From NCBI GenBank assembly GCA_016946835.1, contig JACVTC010000057.1, positions 924,501-988,500 of the forward strand: a stretch of DNA of 64,000 nt, read 5' to 3'. The stretch is from Neocallimastix lanati (nom. inval.). Its lineage: Eukaryota > Neocallimastigomycota > Neocallimastigomycetes > Neocallimastigales > Neocallimastigaceae. This document shows, one piece after another, positions 45,090 to 55,439 of this stretch; positions within the stretch are counted from its first letter, which is position 1; each line of letters opens with the position of its first letter. Position numbers and translations under genes: made by a program. The notes beneath the pieces were generated by a model that searched no databases, was not told the origin of the DNA, and worked only from the letters and a program-made list of their open reading frames with translations.

Positions 45090-47413
45090 TAATAATTAAA
45101 GTTATGATAAATGTTAATAATTTAATTAAATTTGAAAAAGATAATTTAAAAAAAAGTTTAAATTTGTTTTAAATGGTTATTCTTATATTACATTAAAGAA
45201 CGAATAATCGTAAAGCGTTATTGAAATATCTGTACTTCTAAAATATAAATATCATAGATTAAATTTTATTATTAATTAATAACCGTAACATAAAGAAGAA
45301 TAAGAAGATATATATTAAATATTATTCAAAAATTTTTGATATTTTAATTTTTTTGCTTTATGTATTATTTATTATTTAATTAATTATTTATAAGTCATAC
45401 TTTTTTCTTTTTTCTACTATTATCTTATATTAAAAGTGATTCTTATTAGTTTTATCTTATTTTATTTTCGGAATAATAAATCTTTTATATTAAAAAATAT
45501 GAAAAACTTTATTAAATATTCTTATGATAATATGCAAATAAATATATATATATATACACATATATTTAAGAAAAAAAACATAAATAAAAAATATTTTTAT
45601 TCGTTCTTTCGTTAAATATACTGTCCCTTAATGTTTATATTTATTTTTTTATATATTTATCTTAAAATTAAATTATATAGTGTAATACTACTATTCTTAT
45701 ATCTAAAAAAAGGACAAAGTTGTTATTCCCTTACTATAATTATTATTATTTTTTTTTTAAGTATTAAAATATTGATTTTAATAATACTTTCTAAAAAAAA
45801 AAATTTAAAATTAAGGAAAACTCAGCTTTTCGTTGAAATACTCATTTATCCTAATAAGTATATATTTAAAGAATTAAAATATATTATTTATTATATATTA
45901 AATATTACATATTTTAATATATATTGAATATATTATTGATTGTTAAAAAAATACATATATTAATTATATAGACACTTTTCATTTTAATTTAATTTAATTT
46001 ATATATAATAAAAGATCATATATATTAAATATGACTCTTAAAAATATTTTTCTATTATGAATAAAATTACATTCATTTAATATATTATATGTTATATTGC
46101 TATTATATATATTAATATACATTTATAAATACATATATTTAAATGTGTTTTATGTTTCTAAATATATTCGTTTATACTATATTAAAATCAACCAATAAAT
46201 TATAAAAGTATTCTCTATTGAATCATATATTTTTATATTAGTAAAATAATATAATAATTAAACTTTATTTAAATTAATTTTAATTTTAATGTATATCCAA
46301 TATAATATTAAAAATATTAATATATATAGAAAAAATAGATTATAATTCATAATGTAGCCATTAATTATATAGATTATTATGAAAATAATATTAATAGTTT
46401 GAAAAAAAGCATTTTCATAATTTTAATAAAATTTTAAATATAATATTATTTAAATTCTAAATTAATAAAAAAAAGTTTATTTTTAATAATTTAGATAATT
46501 TATAATAATTTATTTATGGCTATGGTGTTACAGCGGTTATTACTTACGTTAGAGATTTTCATCATATAATAGATTATATTAGTAATATTTTAAAATTAAA
46601 ATTAACCCTAATAATTATATTATTTTTAAATATTATTTAAATATAATTAGACATATATTATTTGTTAAGACCTAAATAAGATACAATTATTAATTCTTTA
46701 TAAAATATTTATTAATATTTATTAATATTTTATAATATTATATTATTACTCGAAAAAACTATTTAAGGATTTAATTTTGTCTTCAAAAAAATTTTTTTTT
46801 TTATCAAAACAATCATTAATTAATAATAAACATTTTATAAAAATTAAAAAAAAAAATTGATAATCAATAATTTTTTAACCTTATTTAATTTTTTTTTTTT
46901 TTTAAATTTAAAAAATTTTTTAATGGCTTTTTATTTTTAAATATTTGACATATTTAGTAAATAGAAAGTTATAAAAAAATTTTATTAATAATTAACTTAA
47001 TATGAGTAAAAGTTACAGTTTAAAAAATGATAAAGCGAATTTATATACATTGAAAAGAATTATTGATTAGAAAATGTTTATTATTATATATTGTACTTTT
47101 GAGCAATAAATAAGAAAAGAATATAATAAGGAATTTGATATTATAAAAAATTGTATTTTCTAAATGGATAATATGAAGTTATTAAAAAATAATATATTGT
47201 ATATATTATTTAATTACCGATGATTAAAAATAATTTTAAAAGGTTTAAATAAGAGAACAAAATTAAAGGAAATTGACTCTTAATACTTGTCAATAAAATT
47301 TTCATCTTACGCACATAAAAAAAAGCAACGCTTTTTTTTATAGAACGAACGCATTGATTATAAAAACGTATTTACACATAATAAAAATCATATTTATTTA
47401 TTTTAAAATTTTT

Positions 47414-47568
47414 GATGGATTTCGCTTCGGCATCTTAAAAATGTAATGTTTTTACGAATTTTCTTTTATTGGATATTATTTTTATAATGAAGTAGTATTA
47501 ATATAAAGGAAAGGATAGTGGGTGACCGACGCCGAGGAACTGTGTTCTTTCGCGCAGAATATCTACGA
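47414..47568 (+). ncRNA. Structured RNA array, unit 1
   Basis: First of six related units. Conserved order: a 5' strand of a closing stem (GATGGAT), CGCTTCGGCATCTTAAAAA with a C(UUCG)G mini-hairpin, hairpin H1 TAAAAA-TGTAATG-TTTTTA, ACGAATTTTC, a variable A/T hairpin H2, AAAGGATAGTGGGTGACCGACGCC, hairpin H3 (GAGGAAC/GTTCTTT around TGT), CGCGCAGAAT, and the 3' closing strand ATCTAC. No open frame is shared by the units, so an RNA product is inferred. Strand is assigned from the terminal-stem and hairpin layout but is not proven. Confidence 0.7.
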
Positions 47569-47620
47569 AATTTTAGGAGTATTATGTTAACCATTTATTT
47601 AACGGAAGAAGAATAAAATA

Positions 47621-47769
47621 TGATTTTCGCTTCGGCATTTTAAAGACATAATGTTTTTACGAATTTTTTTTACGAATTTTTATTTTGAAAATACAATTAG
47701 TAAAAAAAAGGATAGTAAGTGACCGACGCCAGAGGAGACCGGTTTCTCCTTCGCGCAGAGAATCATAAA
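47621..47769 (+). ncRNA. Structured RNA array, unit 2
   Basis: Same conserved blocks as unit 1. The closing stem has changed on both sides: TATGATT at the start pairs perfectly with AATCATA at the end, where units 3 and 4 have TAGAT with ATCTA. H3 is AGGAGA with TCTCCT around CCGGTT, a different stem sequence that keeps pairing. H1 is AAAGACAT with ATGTTTTT. Confidence 0.7.
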
Positions 47770-47813
47770 TTAATTTTAATTTATTTAGTAATATTATGAA
47801 GGTTAATGAATTT

Positions 47814-47978
47814 GATAGATTTCGCTTCGGCATCTTAAAAATGTAATGTTTTTACGAATTTTCTAATATATATGCTTTTTTTTCTATTTTGATAATAGAA
47901 TAAAAAAGGTAGATATTAGAAAAGGATAGTAGGTGACCGACGCCGAGATACTGTGTATCTCCGCGCAGAATATCTACG
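47814..47978 (+). ncRNA. Structured RNA array, unit 3
   Basis: Closing stem TAGAT/ATCTA. H2 is TTCTATT, loop TTGAT, AATAGAA (7 bp). H3 is GAGATAC, TGT, GTATCTC (7 perfect bp). All single-stranded conserved blocks are present (CGCTTCGGCATC, ACGAATTTTC, GGTGACCGACGCC, CGCGCAGAATATCTACGA). Confidence 0.75.
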
Positions 47979-48037
47979 ATTTATTAACATAATTTTAATT
48001 TTTTTTAATGAAAAGAAAATGAAATATAAATAAATTT

Positions 48038-48190
48038 GATAGATTTCGCTTCGGCATCTTAAAAATGTAATGTTTTTACGAATTTTCTTTAAATAAAAAA
48101 GCTTTATTTAGATAATAAAGTAAATATAAAGAAAAGGATAGTGGGTGACCGACGCTGAAGTACTGCGTACTTCCGCGCAGAATATCTACG
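48038..48190 (+). ncRNA. Structured RNA array, unit 4
   Basis: Closing stem TAGAT/ATCTA. H2 is CTTTATT, loop TAGAT, AATAAAG (7 bp), compensated relative to unit 3. H3 is GAAGTAC, TGC, GTACTTC (7 perfect bp), again compensated relative to unit 3. Conserved blocks are intact. Confidence 0.75.
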
Positions 48191-48286
48191 ATTTATTATA
48201 TAAAAAATGGAAATTAAATATAAGAAAAAAATAATTAAAAACAGAAAAGAATAAAAAAAGTCAAAATTATCAATAAGAAAGAATTT

Positions 48287-48423
48287 GATTTTCAATTCGG
48301 CATTTAAAAAATATATATTTTTCTTTAATAATTTATTTTGATAATGAAGAATTGTAAGAAGAAGATAGATAGTGACCGATCTAGAAGGAGACTGGTTCTC
48401 TTTCATACAGAAAATTAAGATTC
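48287..48423 (+). ncRNA. Structured RNA array, unit 5 (diverged)
   Basis: The most diverged full unit: AATTCGGCATTTAAAAAA replaces the usual 5' block, GTGACCGATC replaces GTGACCGACGC and CATACAG replaces CGCGCAG. H2 keeps TTATT-TTGAT-AATGA (one G-T pair). H3 keeps GGAGA against TTCTC-type pairing. It may be a decaying copy. Confidence 0.55.
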
Positions 48424-48830
48424 TTTTTACATATTATTTTAATTTATTTATATAATAATATTTTATTAGAAAAATATATTTTAAAACTAAAGAAAAGAAA
48501 GTGCTTTAGACATTTTAATTGTACAGTTTTATATATTAGATTTTTTTCTATTTTATCATATAGTTTATTAGAGATAATTATTATTTATTATTTATTTTTT
48601 GATAAAATAAAATTAAAAAAAAAAAAAAGTTAAATTTCTTATGTCGGAATTATAACATGAAATGAAAAAAATTAAAGATGTTATAATATACTGTAATATA
48701 AAAAAACAAAAACAAAAAAATTTTTTTTCTAAATGAAAAAAAAGTCAAAAGTTTTAATATATAAAATTTTTCTTTTTGAAAAAGAAAATTTATATTAATT
48801 TCACAAATACATACCAATAAAAATTATGAA

Positions 48831-48976
48831 TAGATAACGCTTCGGCATCCTAAAAATGTAATGTTTTTACGAATTTTCTTTAAAAAAAAAGTCTTATTTT
48901 GATAATAAATGAACCTTAAGGAAAAGGATAGTGGGTGACCGACGCTGAAGTACTGGTACTTCCGCGCAGTATTCTA
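48831..48976 (+). ncRNA. Structured RNA array, unit 6
   Basis: Well-conserved unit after a 408-bp gap. H1 is identical to units 1, 3 and 4. H2 is TTATT-TTGAT-AATAA. H3 is GAAGTA-CTGG-TACTTC. The closing strands TAGATA and TATTCTA still pair with one bulge. Confidence 0.7.
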
Positions 48977-49360
48977 GCTAATTTTTATTTTCAAAAGAAA
49001 AAGAATAAACAAACAAACAAAATCCATAGTTTAAAAAAGCCTTTGGAAGGATTTTTTAAATTGAAGTCATTATACATCAAAAACAAATTTAATATGTAAA
49101 TTTTTATACATTATTTTTATTTAAAAAAAAAAAGATAAAAATTATTATTTTTATGCTAAAAAAATAATAAAATAATGTTATATATATGTAAAGCATATAT
49201 TGTATTAAAAAATTAAATAAATAAATAAAAAAAAAAATAAAAAAAGTAAAAAATAATTTTAAAATGAAATTTTAATAAATGTAAAAGTTTTGTGTTATTT
49301 TTTTATTTCATATTTCCATATTTTTTTCTTAATTTTATTCATTATTTTATTCATTATTTT

Positions 49361-49500
49361 TGGTATTCCGTTGAATCTACCGTTGCCAAGAGCGTCGACG
49401 TCGAAATAATAAGCCATAGATTTTCATCTCCCGATGAAAGATCTGATACAGATTCGTTTGAAATACTAAAATTATTACTCGCAATAATGGACGTGGTTGA
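49361..49500 (+). mobile_element. LINE 3'-end fragment fused to the head of LINE B
   Basis: This ~140-bp stretch matches 52017-52161, the C-terminal coding end of LINE B (shared TGGTATTCC, GCCAAGAGCGTCGACGTCGAAAT, ATACAGATTCGTT, GCAATAATGGACGTGG). It is joined directly, with no poly(A), to sequence lying upstream of a reverse transcriptase domain. The left edge falls abruptly into AT-rich DNA, as expected for a 5'-truncated copy. Confidence 0.7.
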
Positions 49501-52329
49501 TGAATTTTTAAATTTGCTTCGTGAATATAAAAATATATGTGGTAAAGTCAGGTTAAGTTTTCTATTAAATCAAAACATTTTCATCAGTCAATAGAATCTG
49601 CATGTAATGATTTTCGTAATAGAAAAAGCTAGGAGTGCTTGGTTAAAATTAAAGAAGCTATCTCACCCTATGTACTCTAATTCTATTTCGTCAAGCGTTT
49701 TAAAGGACAAGCAGGGTAACTTTTTATTTTCTCATTCGGATTAATTAAATCGATTTGCTGAACATTACAGTGAACTAGCTTCTGATGTTACTCAACATAG
49801 TCTGGATAATGAATACTGGGTAAATTTATTTGGAACTAATCCTAATAATAATCTTACTTGGGATATTAATGATTCTATTACTATGGAGGAAATTCAAAAC
49901 ACTGTGCTTGATATGAAAAATAATAAAGCTCCTGGACCCGATGGTATTCCGATTGAATTTTTTAAAGCCTTCTTTAGTAAATCTGATTTATCCGATAATC
50001 AAAATGATTCTTCCGATGATCACTATTCTAAGTGTACTAAATGTTTACTTTCACTATTTAACAAAATCTAGGCTGGTGATTTCCTGAAGAGTGGAATTCG
50101 GCTTCTATAATATCAATTCAAAAAAAAGGAGATCTTTCGGATTGTAATAATTATCGTGGTATTTCTCTTATTAATGTTGGCTTAAAAATTATTTCAAAGA
50201 TTGTTACTAATAGAATTGCTAAATATGCCCTTGAACATAAATTTGTTTGACCTGAACAATTTGGATTTAGAAATAAAGAAGAATGCATAAGTTTATATAT
50301 TTCAATTAGAGAGATATGTCAAAGAAGAAAATTTCAAGGAAATTTTTACTTATCTTGCTTTTCTCGATCTTAAAAAAGCCTATGATTCAGTATCTATCTT
50401 TTAATATTTTGACCAAATTATATAACTTATATAACTTAGGAATTAGAGGTAAATGTCATCTGTTTTTAAAGAATCTTTATATATCCTCAGAAAGCTCGTG
50501 CTTTTTTTAATGGTAATCTCTCAGAAGAATTTTCGATTAATCGTGGTGTTAGACAAGGATACCCTCTATCTCCTATTTTACTCAATTAGTTCATTAATGA
50601 TATACTAGATAACTGTGATAAGTATGGTGTAAATTTAGATTCTCAATATTGTTGTGGTGGACTTTTTGCGGATGACATTGTTTTTTGTTGTTCCGTCTAA
50701 ACAAGCTCTTAAGAAAATTTTGAATAAGGTTCATGAATGGTCTATTAAAAAATGAAATGACTTTTGGAATTAATAAGTGTGATACTCTTGTTGTAAAACC
50801 GATTAATTTTTGTTAAATCGATAAATTATGAAGATCCATCTTTCTTTATTGGTAGTAACAAATTACCTAAAACTGACAACTATACTTATCTTGGTATTCC
50901 TTTTGATGAATCTTTATCACTGAAACCTATACAATCCAAATTAAACAGTAATTTAAATGTCAAGTTAAATTTGTACTTTCGATTTCTTATTAATAAATCT
51001 GTTCCTCTCCCATTGAAGAAATATGTTTTAATTTCGTTTATTCTTAGTCTTGTTATATATTATGCTCCTCTCTTTGGTTCAAATAAGAGCAGATGTTCTA
51101 AAGCTCAAAAAATTATTAATAGAGGACTTTATTGGAGTTTATGGATTTAAATCTCGTAATTCTTTTGTTAGTCTCTATGATATTACTCATGAATTGAGAA
51201 TACCTCCTCTTTCAGTTGTCTGTGCTATATCTCAGTTACGCTGCTTTAGAAAATGGAAAAGCTCATCATGTATTATTAATCATCTTACTAATAATATTCC
51301 TACTATGTCACATTACTCATGGACTAAAGAATCAAGGACTTTGGATAGGAAATTAAATGGTAAGAAAACAAGTAAAATAAGAAAGTTTTATTGGGAAAGA
51401 GATATTTTCAAACCTTCAAAAGCTAAAAAAGCAATTATTTAAAAGGAGAATGATTTTGGATTTATTTTAGAAATCAAAAACTTAACATTTCAATATCCTA
51501 AGTATCAGTTGGGATTCTTTTGGATTTCTCGAATTAGGTGTGGTTTTAAATTTGACATGAGTATTTCCCATTAAAAGAAAAATAGTCTTAGAAGATTGCC
51601 TTAAATGTTGCTCTTGTTGTGGTATTAGTGTACCTAGCTTTTCTCACTGGATCTTTGCCTGTAAAAGTATTGAAAAATTACAGAAATAAATCTTTACCTT
51701 TTCTAGATGATTTCTTTTTGAAGTCTTTTTGAAGTTTGCAATGATAATTGAACAAAAATCCTTGAATATTTCTTTAGATTTAGATTCAGAAAAGGATTAT
51801 GTTGATATTATTTATTACTTTATATTGAGTGCTCTTCTTGGTGGGCGTTCAATATATTCAAAAATTAAAGTTAATGATGGGGAACAAAGACAATTAGTTG
51901 ACATTATTTTTAAACACAGTTCGACTTCGTCGACTGTTCCGTATTTTGTGGGGATTGCGGAGTTTCTAACAAACGAAATATCAGTAATTTGTCGATCTTT
52001 TAGTTGATGATGAAATGGTATTCCTTTGAGTCTACCATTGCCAAGAGCGTCGACGTCGAAATGATAAGGCATGAATTTTCACCTCCCGGTGAAAGAATAG
52101 ATACAGATTCGTTAGATAACACTAATACTGAAATTATTACTAGCAATAATGGACGTGGTGTTATCATCGAGGAATGGGAAGAAAAATTAGAAACTATTGC
52201 ACGTTCATAATTATATAATATATAATATTTTATTTCATGTATTTTTCATTATTTAAATCATGTAATTTTTATTATTATTATAACTTAAATAAAGTTATTC
52301 CCTAAATCTAAAAAAAAAAAAAAAAAAAA
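49501..52329 (+). mobile_element. LINE B: decayed non-LTR retrotransposon related to copies A and C
   Basis: Frame-shifted reverse transcriptase of the same family as copy A but clearly diverged. Recognisable in order: DMKNNKAPGPDGIPIEFFKA (about 49906), NYRGISLINVGLKIISKIV (about 50150), PEQFGFRNKEE, FLDLKKAYDSV, RGVRQG, LFADDI (about 50665), TYLGIPFDESLSLKP, WTKESRTLDRK (about 51320), a partial zinc knuckle (CCSCCG...FSHWIFAC, about 51610) and LGGRSIY (about 51840). It has many nonsense and frameshift changes. The tail reads AATAAAGTTATTCCCTAAATCTA then poly(A) at 52310-52329. Not functional. Confidence 0.8.
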
Positions 52330-52392
52330 TTATTATTATTATTATAAATTAAATAAAGTTTTCTCAAAGTCTAAAAAAAAAAAAAAAAAAAT
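52330..52392 (+). mobile_element. Tail-only LINE copy
   Basis: ATT run, AAATTAAATAAAGTTTTCTC, AAAGTCTA and poly(A): a second copy of the last ~60 bp of the LINE B tail immediately after the first poly(A). Confidence 0.6.
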
Positions 52393-52712
52393 TCTATCTT
52401 TTTATTACTAATATGAAATGAATTCGGGGAGAGTTTAGTGGACACCACACTCTCTATTTTAAAGATGTTACTTCTAAGTTTTATTATTATTATTTTTTTT
52501 TTTATTTGATAGGAAGGAAAAATTCCCGCATAGTACAACTTGCCGAAATACATAGTATTTTTGAGCTTTTTTATTTTTTATTTTTTATTTTTTAACTCTT
52601 ATTTTTATTTTTAATTTCAATTGTACTTTTCACCTGCATGTATTTTTTTTATAATAAAATTAATATATTTATGGAAGTGTATTCTCTTCTCTGTCTAAAA
52701 AAAAAAAAAAAA
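52393..52712 (+). mobile_element. Possible SINE or retro-transcript with poly(A) tail
   Basis: A ~320-bp segment that ends TTCTCTGTCTA then poly(A), the same terminal TCTA-A(n) as the LINE tails around it. Near its 5' end is a strong hairpin at 52429-52454: GAGAGT, bulge TTA, GTGG, loop ACA, CCAC, ACTCTC. It has no protein-coding frame that I trust. A non-autonomous element using the LINE machinery is an inference from the shared 3' end. Confidence 0.4.
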
Positions 52713-52799
52713 TAATATGAATTCTTAAAGTTAGGAAGTCTTTTATTCTCATTTTCCAATTTTCAAAAAAAATTAGATATAAAAAATAAACTTGTATCC

Positions 52800-52811
52800 T
52801 ATAAGAATACA

Positions 52812-52858
<47 letters not shown>

Positions 52859-52884
52859 CAATCTTATAATATCAGTAAAAGCCC

Positions 52885-52917
<33 letters not shown>

Positions 52918-53318
52918 TTGATTAACTACATCCCCAATTTTATAGCTTCGTTATTCGGGTATATTACTATACTTTGATTCTATTAAGATTTGTACCTAGG
53001 ATGATTCAATAATTTAATTAATATTGCTATACAATGGTGTCTTGGTTCATTTCATAATGTCAATAAGAGAAATCAATAAATTAATAGAATCAAAAAATAT
53101 ATTTCCTTGATTAAAGGTTACATTCAAAAGAAATTCTACTATCATTTCTGTATCACTTTTTTTTTAATAATGCTGGATCGGAATCATTATATTTTATCAA
53201 TGGCCTTTTTAATTTTGTCTGAAAGTAAAAATAAAAAGGAATTTACTGAAAATTGCCCTTTTTTTCTATTTTATTTTCTTCCTATTTAGCTATTTTAGAT
53301 TATGAAAAGTTAAATATT
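52800..53318 (+). other. Poly(T), (ATT)n and possible old LINE relic
   Basis: A long poly(T) at about 52813-52858 is followed by an ATT run and higher-complexity sequence to about 53310 with short protein-like strings but no continuous frame. It precedes a LINE 3' fragment, so it may be the degraded body of that copy. Confidence 0.35.
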
Positions 53319-53493
53319 AGGCCTACCATTGTTAAGAGTGTCGAAGTTGAAACTTGAAACGATAAGGCAAAAGAAGAAGTTCTGATATAGAGATTTGAAA
53401 AGATTTTGAATGATATTTTTTTATCCATATGGAGTTTACTATCGATGAATGGGAAGTGTTAGAGGCCATTTCATCCTCGAAAATAATTAACGT

Positions 53494-53533
<40 letters not shown>

Positions 53534-53628
53534 TTATCTTCATGTAAAAAAATTCAAGTATTCCACTTTTATGTATTTTATTTTAATAAATATTATTAAA
53601 TAAAGTTTATTTCAAGTCTAAAAAAAAA
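53319..53628 (+). mobile_element. LINE 3'-end fragment, diverged
   Basis: CCTACCATTGTTAAGAGTGTCGAAGTTGAA and ATCGATGAATGGGAAG match the 3' coding end of LINE B (52030-52180), followed by an internal poly(T) and a tail AAATAAAGTTTATTTCAAGTCTA plus poly(A) to 53628. Confidence 0.65.
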
Positions 53629-53689
53629 GTAGTAATATATTGATTTGAATAAAAAAAATATGCATTTATATAAATAAAAAATTAAAATA

Positions 53690-54912
53690 AAATTAAAAAT
53701 AAAGTAAAATTGAATAAAATTGAATAAAATTAAATAAAATTAAATAAAATTAAACAAAATAAATAGTTGAAATATTAATAAAAAGTACAGATTGAATAAA
53801 ATAAAATAAAAATTATTATAAAAAAAAATCTGATATTATCATCATAATAACTGAGATTATAATAAAATAAATAGTTGAAATACAAATAAAAAGTACAAAC
53901 TGAATAAAATAAAATAAAATAAAAAGTAGAATATGAATATATAGTACAGATTGAATAGAATAAATTAAAATAAATCGTTGAAATATTAATATAAAATACA
54001 GATTGAATAAAATAAATTAAAATAAATAGTTGAAATATTAATATAAAGTACAGATTGAATAAAATAAAATAAAAATTATTATAAAAAAAAAAATTTGATA
54101 TTATCATCATAATAACTGAGATTATAATAAAATAAATAGTTGAAATACAAATAAAAAGTACAAACTGAATAAAATAAAATAAAATAAAAAGTAGAATATG
54201 AATATATAGTACAGATTGAATAGAATAAATTAAAATAAATCGTTGAAATATTAATATAAAATACAGATTGAATAAAATAAATTAAAATAAATAGTTGAAA
54301 TATTAATATAAAGTACAGATTGAATAAAATAAAATAAAAATTATTATAAAAAAAAAATTTGATATTATCATCATAATAACTGAGATTATAATAAAATAAA
54401 TAGTTGAAATACAAATAAAAAGTACAAACTGAATAAAATAAAATAAAATAAAAAGTAGAATATGAATATATAGTACAGATTGAATAGAATAAATTAAAAT
54501 AAATCGTTGAAATATTAATATAAAATACAGATTGAATAAAATAAATTAAAATAAATAGTTGAAATATTAATATAAAGTACAGATTGAATAAAATAAAATA
54601 AAAATTATTAAAAAAAAATTTGATATTATCATCATAATAACTGAGATTATAATAAAATAAATAGTTGAAATACAAATAAAAAGTAAAAATTGAATAAAAT
54701 AAAATAAAATAAATAATAGAATATGAATATAAAGTAAATTAAAATAAATAGTTGAAATATGAATATAAAGTACAAATTGAATAGAATAAAATAAATAGTT
54801 GAAATATTAGTATAAAATACAGAGTGAATAAAATAAAATAAAAATTATTATATAAAAAAAAAGATATCTGATATTATCATCATAATAACTGAGATTATAA
54901 TAAATCCATGGT
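53690..54912. repeat. Higher-order minisatellite, ~250-265-bp units built from ~45-bp subrepeats
   Basis: The anchor TGATATTATCATCATAATAA occurs at 53831, 54096, 54360, 54621 and 54869, giving unit lengths of 265, 264, 261 and 248 bp. Between anchors lie several ~45-bp subrepeats of the type AAATAAATAGTTGAAATATT followed by an AATATAAAGTACAGATTGAA block. The last unit is reduced. Long Tyr/Phe/Ile/Leu-rich minus-strand frames here (53775-54675) are artefacts of the repeat. Confidence 0.9.
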
Positions 54913-55370
54913 GGAAATGAATATAAGTGAAAATTTATTTTTTTTTTTAAAAAAAAAAAAAAATTATCATTAATATTTTTAAAGATATCAATCTTAAAAC
55001 TTATAAAAGTGAAAATATATATATTTATAGATATAGATATAAATGTAGAATTTAATAAAAATAAATTATAATTATATATTTGTAATTTTTATTTTTGAAA
55101 AAATACGTTAAATTTGGTACTTTGAAATTTAAATAGTAATCCCTCAAATATAGTAAATATAATAATTCCTTTAATGCCTACATTTAAAAGATCTATAATC
55201 GAATAATGATTCCTTATAGAGATAAAAAAAAATTCTTTTAATAATTTCATATAGTTTTTTTTTTTCTTCTATTTTATTTATTTTTTAAATATTTTAGAAA
55301 TATATATATATATATTAAATAAATAGACATTAAAAATTAAAAAAAAAAAAAAAAACTATTAATAAATAAA

Positions 55371-55421
<51 letters not shown>

Positions 55422-55439
55422 AATATTCCATTTGTTTTT

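Larger units (their letters stand above)
32751..47400. other. ~14.6-kb gene desert
   Basis: I see no gene, tRNA or recognisable element on either strand. The interval is made of homopolymers, microsatellites and low-complexity AT-rich DNA. Short islands of higher complexity (about 39530-39600, 41755-41880 and 46513-46565) do not show a sustained reading frame. The longest frames, such as the one at 45631-45927, are hydrophobic Ile/Leu/Tyr/Lys strings as expected from random AT-rich DNA. Confidence 0.6.

Noticed and set aside
45631-45927. 98-residue hydrophobic frame
   Set aside because: The composition is what random AT-rich sequence gives; there are no homologous motifs and no splice continuation.
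46513-46565. Small higher-complexity island starting ATGGCTATGG
   Set aside because: Only about 17 codons to a stop on the plus strand and no frame on the minus strand; too short to call.
47420-47450. U6 snRNA identity of the array units, from the CGCTTCGGCA match
   Set aside because: The match is only 10 nt; the invariant ACAGAGA box and the U4-pairing region are absent.
47514-47530. RNA polymerase III A-box or Y-RNA-like GATAGTGGGT motif
   Set aside because: It lies in the 3' half of the unit, no B-box accompanies it, and most units lack a clear T-run terminator.
47414-48976. CRISPR-like array
   Set aside because: Repeat units are long, internally structured and variable, spacers are not uniform, and the window is eukaryotic.
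54079-54675. 198-residue minus-strand frame of repeated Tyr/Phe/Leu/Ile units
   Set aside because: It exists only because the 45-bp and 264-bp tandem repeats lack stops in this frame; it has no non-repetitive part.
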